Source: Odiellus spinosus
Lineage: Eukaryota > Arthropoda > Arachnida > Opiliones > Phalangiidae
Length of the DNA stretch: 64,000 nt
Assembly: GCA_963920705.1 (NCBI GenBank)
Contig: OY987227.1
Coordinates: forward strand, 496,001 to 560,000
Direction: 5' to 3'
Shown: positions 39,580 to 51,072 of the stretch, piece by piece
Layout: each line of letters begins with the position of its first letter
How positions within the stretch are numbered: position 1 is the stretch's first letter
Made by a program: the position numbers and the translations under genes
The notes under the pieces: model-generated
Databases searched by the model: none
Seen by the model: only the letters and a program-made list of their open reading frames with translations
Told to the model about the DNA's origin: nothing

Positions 39580-41535
39580 CAAAAACTCTGTTATTATTTT
39601 GGAGCAACGCCACCTAGACTTATTCCGGAAACGAATGGATCTAGAAATTTGAATCCTCCGTGGCTGATGTTTCGTTACGAGCGATTAAAAGAAACCCGGA
39701 GTTAAAAACTCATTTGAAATCGACTTTATAGTTTAACCGTATTTTTATGAAAACGCAATTTTTAATTTCAACTTAAAGGGGCCCTATCTGCTCTAAAATT
39801 TTCCCCTTTAAAATGCTCTTCACTTGCACTCAGCTTTGCTTAAATTGTACAATTCGTTTTGTACAACGTCGTCTGCTAAGCTAGAAAAAAAGCGACTTTA
39901 AAGGAGATTTTAAAACCGCAGATAGTCCCTTTAATAAACCCGTCAATTTCGAATAACGCTAACAGACTTATATTTCACAATCCTGATCTACAACTTAGAT
40001 AAACTAGCGGGAAATCACGTTTTTTCTACGTTTTTAGATCAAATTTGGTCTCTTTTATAAAAGTAAATCGAGATTTATGTAAAATAGGCAACTTCGAAAT
40101 TGAATGGCGGACGACGTTAGAGATGATAAGATTGGAGATCAATTTTCTGGAGGCGCCCTAACCTCCATAGTGATATCAGAGGCTACCAACATTACGGTTG
40201 TTTTCGCGCGCGTAGACACGTTCGAAGCGGGCCATTCGCGAGTTACCGGTCTTGTTTTGGTGATAATTACTTTATTCGGATTAATTTGCGGGCGGTGCCA
40301 CTCATTAAAAGGATTAAACCTCGGACATTATTACTGGGATAAGACTATTTTAGGGTAGGTGTTGTTTAGAACACTAGTACCTATCTTTGTCCATTGCTGT
40401 CACTCGTGGTCAGTTTTAACCCTTGAGAAATTGCTATTTCCCCAATAGACCTCGGGTAAAAGATGTTAAATATGAAGTGTTTAATTGGGAATTCGTTTTA
40501 GCGTGTTTTAAAACGATGCAAATAGGCCTAATTACGATTTGGTTAATCAGTCGGAGTGAGAATGACGTTTCATTCACTCCCATTTCACCAGAGCTGATGA
40601 CCTAATCAGCGGCGTATAATGTCCGTACCTTTGATTGTGCTATAATAATTACGTAATTAAGGACGTATTTATCATTTACTTTAAGCCGTAATTAGTGAAA
40701 TATAGGTTTTTCGGTATTGGTTAAGCCTTCTCGCCGTGGTTTGGCAAAATGGTCGTTAGTTCCCCAATATAACGGCGGTTCGTGAAATATCCGAGAATCC
40801 GCCGGACTCGCGACTAGAGAAATTACTATAACCATATTCAATACCCGTGAAATATATATAATTTATTTAAACGATTTTAAAAATTTAAGCATCGTCATTT
40901 TGAGTGAAAATATTTAATATTAGTTGTTCGATTCAGCTTCGATAATTATCACAATAATTATCTTTGATAATTATCCATCGATAATTATCGAGCAACCTCG
41001 CCTTAAAGGGAGAATGGGGGCAATTCTCTAACTTTTTTATCGTGCACGCGCATACGATAACTCCGGTTTTATCGTAAATGTGATAAGTTATCAAAAAATG
41101 GTATTCTCTAACTTCCAAACGTGAAATTATCGAGCGCGAGATACGATAACCACCCGATAACTTAACAACAGGGTATTTGCTGTCGGTAACTCTTATCGAA
41201 CGAAGAATAAACATCCATAATTTCAATAATTCAGCATTTTTAGATCATTTTTAGAATTGATAGGCTTCAACAAACAAATACTAGTAAAAATACGCGTTTG
41301 AATTTCGCGGCTTCAATCTTATTTCAAATAAAAAACGCTAGGTGGCGACCTTCGTCACGCTTCCGCTAAAATGGCAGCCAAGCGAACGAACGAATTTGCG
41401 CCGAACCCGAAGGCTCGAAATAAATAAAATCGACGAATATTTCGCGGAGAGAATGTTTTACGAGATCATGATAAAGGTTTTAAACTCTCCCGAGTATCTA
41501 TTTCAATAATCTGTTCGTCAAGCCAGAGCATATAG

Positions 41536-42105
41536 TCCTAGGAAGTCTGATCCTCGAAAGACCTCGATACTATTAAGGTAAGCCTTGCATCAGTTAAACT
41601 GTACCAATTGGATATTTCATCCATATTCTCTCTATTCATATGTAAATGGTAGAACGATTTCATGAGTTTCATTTTCTTAAAGTATTATTTCATTATTTCT
41701 ATTTGTGATTTCAAAACTCAGTACGTCGCTCAACCTTTTGTCGTTGAACCTGTTTGATTTCTACGTAGCTAAGTAACACGCTAATCATCTTTCAGAGTTG
41801 ATTACGTTGATTTTCTGCAGTCCTAGGAAGTCTGATCCTCGAAAGACCTCGATACTATTAAGGTAAGCCTTGCATCAGTTAAACTGTACCAATTGGATAT
41901 TTCATCCATATTCTCTCTATTCATATGTAAATGGTAGAACGATTTCCTGAGTTTCATTTTCTTAAAGTATTATTTCATTATTTCTATTTGTGATTTCAAA
42001 ACTCAGTACGTCGCTCAACCTTTTTTCGTTGAACCTTTTTGATTTCTACGTAGCTAAGTAACACGCTAATCATCTTTCAGAGTTGATTACGTTGATTTTC
42101 TGCAG
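41536..42105. repeat. 285-bp tandem duplication inside the transposon
   Basis: 41536-41820 and 41821-42105 are nearly identical, with about three substitutions. Each holds AAG|GTAAGC (41578 and 41863) and a pyrimidine-rich tract ending in TTTCAG (41795 and 42080). Confidence 0.95.
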
Positions 42106-42283
42106 AATTTTATCACGATTTAAAAGTTGGATACCAGATACCGTAGGAAATTCTACTAGTACCACTGACAGTAAATTTGCTAGGGATGTGAAAGAGATCC
42201 CGCAACCAAACTGTTTCTACGCTTAAAATTTAAAAAGCCAAGAATACCGTTTAAATAAATGGGATAAAACTACGGAAGTCTCG

Positions 42284-42466
42284 GTGTATAGATCTAACAT
42301 ATTTTTCATGACTTTTGGAAAGCTAAATTTCGAAAATATTACTCATACCGCAACCGATTTTGAAGAAGTTAGACATTTATCAAGAATTGCCATGTTTCGT
42401 CACAAAATACCCGTGTCACACGCAAACATTAATAATTTTGCAAGGGCAATTAAAACTTCTAGCTAA
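42284..42466 (+). other. Short open frame inside the transposon
   Basis: A 60-residue frame with no recognised domain, downstream of the splice-like sites and about 120 bp upstream of an AATAAA. It may be a captured gene fragment; unassigned. Confidence 0.25.
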
Positions 42467-43494
42467 GTATGTTGAATTTATCTGTAAACTTGTTTTTGAA
42501 ATATATTTCCTGAAGTAAATTTTTTCTCCGTGTTAATTGTAAAATCTGTACACAAGCAGGTTTAATAATTCTTGTAACAGTGAATAAAATGTACTTTGCG
42601 TAACATTAATGCGAATCAGTTTGAATAAAAACAATTTGAATGAAATCCATATTATCGCTTGCTTTTTCAACCTCTTACATATGGCATTACAACTATTTCT
42701 ACTGTTCCTTTCTAAGCACTCTCTCCGTCACATTTCTAGTCTGTAAATACATCCTTATTTCAAGTTAAAACTAAAGAATCAATTTTTATATTAAATAATT
42801 CAATATTGTCGGTGTGGATTAGGCTAAATAATAGTTTAGTGGTTACACATTCATACTTGAAAATCCTTCATCTTTAGCCTCGTTTTAAATCAAAGTTTCA
42901 TAGCTAGTTCAATAATTATTAAATAGTTTAGAATGGATTAAATAGTTTAGAATGTCTTTAAATAAAATAAGCTTTCTTTTCTGTTTCTTTAATTTTTTTT
43001 CTTATTTAAATGAATTCCAAGGATCCTATAAATCCGAATGAAAATGAAATAAAACTTTGTAAAACGTTTTCATTTTAGAGCTAAGCCTAACGAAAAAATA
43101 TTTTTTTTTATCGAAAGTACGGTTTTTACCGTTTTTGGAGTTATCGTACTATTCCTTATCGTAAATCGAGCGCTCGAGTTAGAGAATACGGATTTAGCGA
43201 ACGATCGATAAGGTCCCGCCCGGTAAAGTTATCACTTATCGTTTACGATAAAATCCTGAAAAGTTAGAGAATTGCCCCCAAAATGTAACCTAACAACTAG
43301 TTATTTTTCATTATCATTTAATCCTTCAGCAAACAAAATTTCCAAACAAACATTAAACTAGAAATGTGCTTCTAGAAAAACAAACCTTTTAGTTTTAAGG
43401 AAAAAATTTATTTTTAGAGCTGAAATGAAAAATATTTAACGTTGATTTTTAATTTATTTAATAGGATATTGGATTTCATTTCACTTTGCTTCAT

Positions 43495-43585
43495 CTTCTC
43501 AAAATCGGATTGGCCTCGTCTTCTCCAAATCGGATTGGTCTCGTCTTCTCCAAATCGGATTGGTCTCATCTTCTCGAAATCGGAT
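43495..43585. repeat. 25-bp minisatellite in R copy B
   Basis: Three to four units of the same 25-bp repeat as 5032-5170, fewer than in copy A. Confidence 0.9.
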
Positions 43586-43766
43586 ATATGGAATTGTGTT
43601 ATTCGCTGTAAGTACCAGAACAATTTTCTTGCCGTTGTAGCATGGCTATTTTCTACTTTGCTTGTGTTGTGTATTATTATTGTTATCGCGAAAAATTCAA
43701 TTGACGGGATGAAAACTCGAGTAGAAGATGAATTCATTTGAATTTGAAGACATTCCGCCGAACGCT

Positions 43767-44075
43767 AAACCTCGAAAGAAGTTTTAATTACCATTATACC
43801 GATCGCGTAACTTCGAAAGAAGCTTTAATTACCATTTTATCGAACGCGTAACTTCCAAAGAAGTTTTGATTACCAATATATCGAACGCGTAACTTCGAAA
43901 GAAGTTTTAATTACCATTTTATCGAACGCGTAACTTCGAAAGACGTTCTAATTGCCAATACATCGAACGCGTACTTCGAAAGACGTTTTAATTACCATTT
44001 TTATCGAACGCGTAACTTCGAAAGAAGTTTTAATTATAATTATATCGAGCGCGTAACTTCGAAAGAAGTTTTAAT
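43767..44075. repeat. ~40-bp hairpin minisatellite in R copy B
   Basis: Eight units with the AACTTCGAAAGAAGTT core or close variants (including CAAA loop and GACG stem). Confidence 0.9.
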
Positions 44076-45001
44076 GATCTAGAATGGCGATTCGATCAAC
44101 TCGTTCTAACCATATAAAATAATTTACTTCCTATTTTTATTTTAAACGCTTAGTTAATTGCCTTACGCCCACATTCTCTTAATTACCAAACCCAATTAGT
44201 TATCGGGGTCAAACCAGCGCCACGAATCTATACGGGGTCGAGAGGTCAGGACCTTTTTCCGAATTTGTTCGCTGATTTGACCTCGATTATTTTGTTATTC
44301 TTTCGCCTGCAACCCTTCAGCGTTTTCACCTCGCTCTTAATTTATTCTAATTAACAAGCGCTCGCGTTTTACGAGCGCGGAGTTGTTAGCCACGTTTGGG
44401 AAAGAACGTAGGTTATTCGTAAAGTTAGGCACTGATGACCGACTCGAGCTATCTTCTCCCGGTCGCAGGACCTTTGACCCTTAGACCTTTGGCCATCAAC
44501 TCCGCCGGGTCATCAAGGACCCCGTAACCTCGTACGCTGGCGTCCACTTCTGGGTTGGAGCTGGCGAAGAGTCACTTAGGGACTGTTAGGAAACCCGGCG
44601 ATTGGATTTAAGGTTAAGAACCGTAGCCGTGTTGCTTCGCGTTGCGATTTTTGTGATTTTCTGCTACTTGGAAAGAAGAACTTACTTTAAAAGTTTCGCT
44701 TCGTTGCCAAGATATCTTTATCGTTCCTTTTTAAATTAAATCATCGACTAATTGAAGCTCGAAGGCGTTTCAAATTGTTATCGCGTGGTAAAGATCAGGA
44801 GTGGGATCTGATAAAGTAATTGTAATGGATGGACGATTTCAAGAAGTAATTGTAATGGATGGACGATTTCAAGAAGTAATTTTAAGGATTCGCGATTTGA
44901 TAAAGTAATTTCGTTAAAAGGAGAATGCATCCAAACAAACGAGTGATTTCTTATCCGATTTCTTCGAGTTTATATCGCGGCCTAGACCATCAGTAACACC
45001 A

Positions 45002-46164
45002 GAAATTAATAATTATAACAAGAAGTGCATTGCTTTGAATTTTCCCGCTCCATCAAATTTTCATTGCTCTCCCCCCCTAGGCGCGGAGGTGAATATTAAT
45101 GTAACGCGGTTTTGAAGCCCAGGTGATTTGGACGGCCGCTTCACTTGGTACATAGAGAAAGAGTGGCACTGCGCCAAAAAACCAGATCCTCTAAAACCTG
45201 TTTTATGGAGATTATGGAGGATGTCAAATCAAAACTAGGCATAGGCATAATATTTTCGATAAATTTAATTAAGTAGATTATTTTTGCAAAAATAAAATCC
45301 GGAGATGAATCATTAGTGTCAATTATATTTTTAATAATTACCGCATTTGTTTGAGTCGATGCGTTAAACATAAAATCACAGCTGAATTTGTTTCGTTACT
45401 AAAGGTTTTAAATAAAGATCACACTGTTGTTTTGGCAGAGACAGAAGGTGAGCCGCATTTTAAAATTGAGCTCGGTTTATTTAAGTAACCGTTAATGGAT
45501 CAAGTTGCGAGCGATATAGACTCAGACGCCGTGAAAAAAAAAAAAGCCCGGCAGCGGCATGACCATGTTTCGGCTGCGGCTCGCCGAAATTTTTCGATAC
45601 CGGCGGCTGCGCCTCGCCGAGATTTTTCCATACCGGCGGCCGCGCCAAAAATATTGTTGAACGTAGCGCCGGGCTGGGAGGCGATCGTAATGGGCGGCGT
45701 CGGAGTCTAGAGCGATAGTTTAATATCCAAGTTTCCACCAACTGAACTAACCAAGGCTTGACAAATTCGAGTTTAAAGACTTTGGACTAACAAATACGTG
45801 GTATTAAATGGAATTTAAAACTTATAATGTGAAACTGAGAAAGGTTAAAATGCAATTTGCGACTAAAATTCGATTATTTATGTAGGATTACAAAAATATA
45901 ATTGTTTATATCCGGTAATCATAAAAACCTTCAGTCTCGGGCGACGTGCGGGCGCCATTTTACTTGTTTACTATCTCATCTGTGAGACTGTGATGCGCGA
46001 CTATGAAGGGCGCCCCACGTGATCTTAAAGAACTATTTTCAACATTTCCTCTCTCTCTTTGGTCAATGCAAAAAGTGCTTTCGTCTGCTCAAGAAATTAG
46101 ATGGAATACATGGTGAAAGTTGAAAATTCAATGAAGTAGTACTCTTATAATTATTAATTTCTGA
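45002..46164. mobile_element. 1163-bp hAT-like non-autonomous transposon
   Basis: It is flanked by an 8-bp duplication taacacca (44994-45001 and 46165-46172). The ends are inverted repeats GAAATTAATAATTATAA (left) and TCAGAAATTAATAATTATAA (right, reverse complement). R copy A retains the empty site (6501-6508). No transposase frame is present. A poly-A tract with GC-rich repeats lies near 45530-45660. An 8-bp duplication fits hAT. Confidence 0.85.
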
Positions 46165-46194
46165 TAACACCAAAATTACGAACAGATATTATAC

Positions 46195-47529
46195 GCTGAT
46201 TTTGATGCTTAGATGATTCAATCCTAGCTTTTAAGAATAAGTCGCCAGCTTTGTTTTATTTCCAAATGAACAAATTAATTTTATTGCAAGGTGCGCTAGG
46301 CTCTTTACTTACCCTTTTAAATCAATTTTTTTTCGCTCTTTTTGATGTGCTTGGAATTTGCACCATGCTGATTTTGTAGCTTAGATGGTTCTCTTTAAGA
46401 ATTTAGCCACTATTCAACCCTAGCCTTTAACGATAAGTCGCCAGGTCAGTTTTAGTTCCAAATGAAAAAATTAATTTTTTGGCAAGGCGCGCAAGGCTCT
46501 TTAGTTTCCCTTTAAATCATTTTTTTTGCTCTTTTTGATGGTGCTTTAGAATTTGCACAGGGCTGATTTTGTAGCTTTGACGGTTCTCTTGAAGAATTTA
46601 GCCACGATTCAACCAGAGCCTTTAACGATAAGTTGCCAACTCAGTTTTAGTTCCAAATGAAAAAATAAGTTTTTTGGCAAGGCGCGCTAAGCTCTTTAGT
46701 TTCCCCTATAAATCAATTTTGTTCGCTCTTTTTGACGGTGCTTAGAATTTGCACCATGCTGATTTTGTAGCTTAGACGGTTCTCTTTAAGAATTTAGCTA
46801 CGATTAAACCCTAGCCTTTAACGATAGGTCGCCAGCTCAGTTTTAGTTCCAAATGAAAAAATTCATTTTTTGGCAAAGCGCGCTAGGCTCCTTAGTTTCC
46901 CTTTAAATAAATTTTTTCGCTCTATTTGATGGTGCTTAGAATTTGCACAGGGCTGATTTTGTAGATTAGACGGTTCTCTTTAAGAATTTAGCCACGATTC
47001 AACCCTAGCCTTTAACGATAAGTCGCCAGCTCAGTTTTAGTTCCAAATGAAAAAAATATTTTTTTTACAAGGCGCGCAAGGCTCTTTAGTTTCAATTTTA
47101 ATCAATTTTTTCACTCTTTTTGATGGTGCTTAGAATTTGCACAGGGCTGATTTTGTAGCTTAGACGGTTCTCTTTACGAATTTAGCCACGATTCAAACCT
47201 AGCCTTTAACGATAAGTCACCAGCTCAGTTTTAGTTCCAAACGAAAAAAAAAAAAAAAAAATTGGCAAGGCGCGCTAGGCTCTTTAGTTTCCCTTTAAAA
47301 CAATTTTTTCACTCTTTTTGATGGTGGTTAGAATTTGCACAGGGCTGATTTTGTAGCTTAGACGGTTCTCTTTAAGAATTTATCCACGATTCAACCCTAG
47401 CCTTTAACGATAAGTCGCCAGCTCAGTTTTAGTTCGAAATGAAAAAATTCATTTTTTGGCAAAGCGCGCTAGGCTCTTTAGTATCCTTTAAATAAATTTT
47501 TTTCGCTCTTTTTGATGGTGCTTAGAATT
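46195..47529. repeat. 195-bp satellite, block 3
   Basis: About seven monomers with the same markers as blocks 1 and 2. It begins at the same R/satellite junction as 6531 and ends inside a monomer (ggtgcttagaatt) where the BEL/Pao fragment starts. Confidence 0.95.
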
Positions 47530-48120
47530 CGAAAAAGCCTTCCTGCAAGTCTCTCTAGCGAAGGAAAAACGAGACTCCGTAAGATTCCTTTGGGTAAAGG
47601 AGCACCAAGGTCGATTCTTAGACGATGAATTCCAAGAGCTAAGAATGACTCGCGTACCATTCGGAGTCGCGTCCAGCCCATTCCTACTTGCAGCCACAAT
47701 CAAACTTCATTTGAAGAAGCAACCGGAAGAGGACAGACACGTGATCAAATCCTTAAACGAAGAGTTGTACGTAGACGATTACGTCAGCAGACGATGTAAA
47801 GCAGGCTTATGAACTTTCAGAGTCAGCCTCGAGAATTCTAAGGGGAGCAAATATGACTTTGCGAAAGTGGAAAACAAACTCAACCGAGCTAAGAGAGAAA
47901 TGGGGGAGAAAAATGAAGCCATCGAATGAAGCTACGAAAATAGAAATAAACAAGTCAGCCACCGAGAAAATATTAGGATTAATATGGAACTCCGACTCAG
48001 ATGAGTTTTCTTTCGACCTTTCGAACCTCTCAGCCACTCTTCAAGAATCCAAGCCAAATAAGTGCTGTCTCGCAAATATATGATCCCATTGGAATGCTCG
48101 CCCCGTATTAAATTCGAGCC
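47530..48120 (+). pseudogene. BEL/Pao reverse transcriptase, C-terminal part
   Basis: The first residues, EKAFLQVSLAKE, follow the first catalytic Asp region. Then RVPFGVASSPFLLAATIKLH and ELYVDDYVS (both catalytic Asp of YVDD near 47768), a 2-nt deletion near 47787, then ILRGANMTLRKWKTNS and KILGLIWNSDSDEFSF. This is typical of Pao/BEL RT. Confidence 0.9.
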
Positions 48121-49190
48121 AAAATGCTATTCCAGAAACTATGGATAGAAAAGGTCACGTGGGACGAAAACTTATACCAAATAATCCTAGACGAGTTCGA
48201 ACAATGGCGCATGGAAATGCCAATTATTCGCAAATTGAAGCTTCAAAGGTGTTACTACCCCGAAGACAAAATAGTACACAAAGAACTTCATACCTTTTGT
48301 GACGCAAGTACAAAGTCATACGCCGCCATTATCTATTTACGTTTTGTCACGGAAGCAGGAATACCAGGAGTCTCATTTATTACCTGTAAAGTAAGGGTAG
48401 CACCCCTTGAGGATCTCTTGCTGCCACGACTAGAACTCATGGCTTGCCTTCTCCGAAACATCAGTTCTATTTTCAAAACCGAAACAATGGAGGAATACTT
48501 ATGGAGTTACTCGATGGTACCCCTCTACTGGATCAAACGAAACGCGAAGGTCTGGAAGCCATTCGTCCAGAACCGGGTCAAGGAAATACAAGAACTTACC
48601 AAACCGAAGGACTGGTATCACTGCCCCGGTATTGAAATCCGGCTGACATACCAAGCAGAGGAGCCAAAGCGGCAGATTTAGCCGAAAGCAAGCTCTGGTT
48701 GGAAGGACCCCATTGGTTGAAACAAAATAAATTGGAATGGCCAACGGATCAAATAAATATCAAGCAAACGGACGTGGAAGCTGAAACAAGGAAAACCGTT
48801 CTTGTTATTCTCACCGATTCGGACGATTTCGATAAAGGTATTTCTAGCCTAGTAAACCTTAAGAATTATGGATCTATTAACAAAGTCTTAAGAATCACCG
48901 CCCATATCTACCGATTTGTAAACGCCCTAAGAAAGCGGAAATTCGAAAATGGACCAATTGCAGCTGAGGAAAGAGGAGAAGCCGAAATCGGATGGATAGC
49001 GAGCGTTCAAAAGATGAATTACGCAACTGAAATCAAAGCACTAACAGAAGGAACCAACATCAGAAGAGATTCCGAAATCGCCAATCTCAGACCAATTATG
49101 AACTAAAACGGGCTTTTATGCGTTGGTGGGCGCTTGGATCAATCAAGACTCACCGAAGAAGAAAATCACCCGATTATCCTTCACAAAAAG
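48121..49190 (+). pseudogene. BEL/Pao RNase H and linker
   Basis: LFQKLWIEKVTWDE, then LHTFCDASTKSYAAIIYLR (RNase H Asp) near 48300 and LEDLLLPRLELMACLL near 48415. A frameshift follows. The linker with ILTDSDDFDKGISSLVNLKN and ITAHIYRFVNALRKRK near 48900 is typical of the region before integrase. Confidence 0.85.
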
Positions 49191-49960
49191 CAGCATTTAA
49201 CACTTCTCCTAATGACCCGAAGCCATTGACAAACTTTCCACTCGGGAGTTCAAGCCACCCTCACTCAAGCCCGCGGGAAGTATTGGGCCATCATCGGAAG
49301 GCAAATTGCCAAATACGTCACGCGAAGCTGTATGGTCTGCCGTAGAGACCAAGCAAAGCCGGGAGAAGCGCGAATGACACCTTTGCCTCTAGCTCGAGTA
49401 GACATCACGCCTCCATTTCTGACCACCGGTATAGACTTTGCCGGGCCCCTATATGTGCAAATAGGAAAGGACGTAATCAAGGCGTACATCTGTCTATTTA
49501 CTTGCGCTACCACTAGAGCCATCCACCTTGAATTGGTGCCACTTCAGAATACCTATGAATTCTTAATGGCCTTCAGAAAGTTTATAGCTCGCAGGGGCGT
49601 ACCCCATTTCATTTACTCCGACAACGCAAAAACGTTCATTCGAGCGAACGAAGACTTGAAGGAAATTTAGAAGAGCAAGAAAGATGACGCAACAAGAGAA
49701 TTCTTTGGAGCCAAAGGAATAAGCTGGCGTTTTATTGCGGACCGCGCCTCCTGGTGGGGCGGCTTCTGGGAGAGGCTCGTCAGATCGGTGAAAACAATAC
49801 TAAAGAAAATTCTTGGATGCGCAACACTATCGTACGAAGAAATGGAAACAGTTTTGGTCGAAACTGTAGCAATAATTAATTCTCGCCCCATGACGTATTT
49901 ACTCAGCGAAGCCAATGAGCCAACACCCCTTACGCCATCACACTTTTTGATAGGTAAACG
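49191..49960 (+). pseudogene. BEL/Pao integrase
   Basis: A zinc-binding region with YVTRSCMVCRR near 49320, core TTGIDFAGPLYVQ (first Asp) near 49425, ATTRAIHLELV, FIYSDNAKTFIRAN (second Asp) near 49617, a stop at 49668, then WWGGFWERLVRSVKTILKKI near 49750 (the Glu region). It ends with IINSRPMTYL and LTPSHFLIG. Confidence 0.92.
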
Positions 49961-50329
49961 CCTCACATGCTTACCACCGCAGCGACCAAAGGAAGCCGAT
50001 ATCCCAACGTCCCAGAGACAAATGTCCAGAAATTTAAGTCACGTGTCGCATTAATAGAGCGCTATTGGAAGCGATGGAGGGAAGAATACATAATGGAGCT
50101 ACATAATGCGCATCACGTGCTGATCAAAAGGACCAACAGAGACATGCAAGTGGGAGATGTCGTAAAAATTCACGAAGAAAGAGTTCCAAAACAATTGTGG
50201 AAACTTGCCGTTATAACAGAAGCCATTCAAGGTCGAGATGGTAATATACGATCGTACTCAGTTCGCACTCCAAACGGAAATGTTATAAGGCGTCCCATAT
50301 CGCTACTTTATGCGATGGAGATAAATTAG
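49961..50329 (+). CDS. BEL/Pao C-terminal domain (DUF5641-like)
   Basis: An open frame reaching a proper stop: ALIERYWKRWREEYIMELHN, VGDVVKIHEERVPKQLWKLA and VRTPNGNVIRRPISLLYAME match the domain that follows BEL integrases. It continues the integrase in a shifted frame. Confidence 0.88.
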   Translation, partial: PHMLTTAATKGSRYPNVPETNVQKFKSRVALIERYWKRWREEYIMELHNAHHVLIKRTNRDMQVGDVVKIHEERVPKQLWKLAVITEAIQGRDGNIRSYSVRTPNGNVIRRPISLLYAMEIN

Positions 50330-50388
50330 ACATAATCGCGCTATACTCTTAAATTCAGGTGAATAACATTGAACGTTATTCGGGGGAC

Positions 50389-51072
50389 TGTGGAATATTT
50401 ATCGAGTATAGGCCAAAAAAGGTAAACCTGTTATATCTTCCTTACCAACTTGATTCCATTTAACTCTAATTTTCCAATACATAACTAGTAACACCAAATT
50501 CTATCCCAAACCTTTTCTGTAAATCCTAACCCTATACCCTTAAACTAAAATATAACCGATGTAATATTATTGTAAACCTCTTATAAACGTTGCCAAAAAG
50601 ACCCCAAAATAAATTTGTAAAGAGAGGAAATGAGCTCGTCGGACGTCACTGGAATTTTTCAAAAGGCCAACAATGACCAAACCGGTTCTAGCCAGTGTCG
50701 CTCGGCCTGCTCTAGCCCTCTCTCCCTTCTTTAAAACTTTTCTATCCCAAACTTGAATGAAATTCACTTGTAACTTCAGCCGGGACCCGAAAGCTCCAAA
50801 AATAAACCCCTCACCCTATCCAACAAAAAAATGGTAAACTAGAAAAAGTTCAAGTTGCGGTCGCTCCAAATGAGCATTAATTTAAACTGTATTTATGAAA
50901 CATTATACAAAATCAATTCGTTAAGTTAATAATCTCATCCTCTCAAATTTATTACCCCAATGTCTAGCAAAAAAGTCTTGAAGATTTTTCAGTTGGTCTT
51001 TTAGTAACAAGTAGCTCTCCCCAAGAAAATATACCACAATTTCCGGAAAATCGACCAGGACTATTAGCGAAC
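50389..51072 (+). mobile_element. BEL/Pao possible 3' LTR and flank
   Basis: It starts TGTGGAATATTTATCG directly after the purine tract CGGGGGAC, as a 3' LTR should. The right end cannot be fixed without a second copy. No coding sequence. Confidence 0.5.

Larger units (their letters stand above)
41016..43279. mobile_element. 2264-bp TIR transposon with duplicated exon-like cassette
   Basis: TIRs begin GGGGGCAATTCTCTAACTTT at both ends. The subterminal regions are rich in TTATCGTA-type motifs in both orientations. The flank reads agaat on the left and aaaat on the right; A and C show the empty site (agaatggaacc, agaatgcaacc). No transposase is seen. Inside are a 285-bp direct duplication, splice-like sites and an AATAAA at 42583. 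I cannot name the superfamily. Confidence 0.85.
43280..45001. repeat. R copy B, part 2 (after the first insertion)
   Basis: It resumes at taacctaacaactagttatt and aligns with 4820-6508 and 52492-53779. It contains the 25-bp minisatellite, the hairpin minisatellite and a segment near 44475-44600 that C keeps but A lacks. Confidence 0.85.
39580..46194. repeat. Dispersed repeat R, copy B (with two insertions)
   Basis: The longest copy. It aligns with C from 51073 (aaaaactct...ttttggagcaa) and with A from 4149. It is interrupted by transposons at 41016-43279 and 45002-46164 that A and C lack. It ends at the same junction to satellite as copy A (attacgaacagatattatac then gctgattttg). An open frame at 40104-40358 is not kept in copy C and is probably not a gene. 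Confidence 0.85.
47530..50388 (+). mobile_element. 5'-truncated BEL/Pao LTR retrotransposon
   Basis: It begins inside RT and continues through RNase H, integrase and the BEL-type C-terminal domain to a purine tract (cgggggac at 50381). LTR, gag, protease and the first part of RT are missing. Several frameshifts and stops are present. Confidence 0.92.

Noticed and set aside
40104-40358. 84-residue open frame starting MADD in R copy B
   Set aside because: The start codon and parts are altered in R copy C, and no domain is seen; R appears non-coding.
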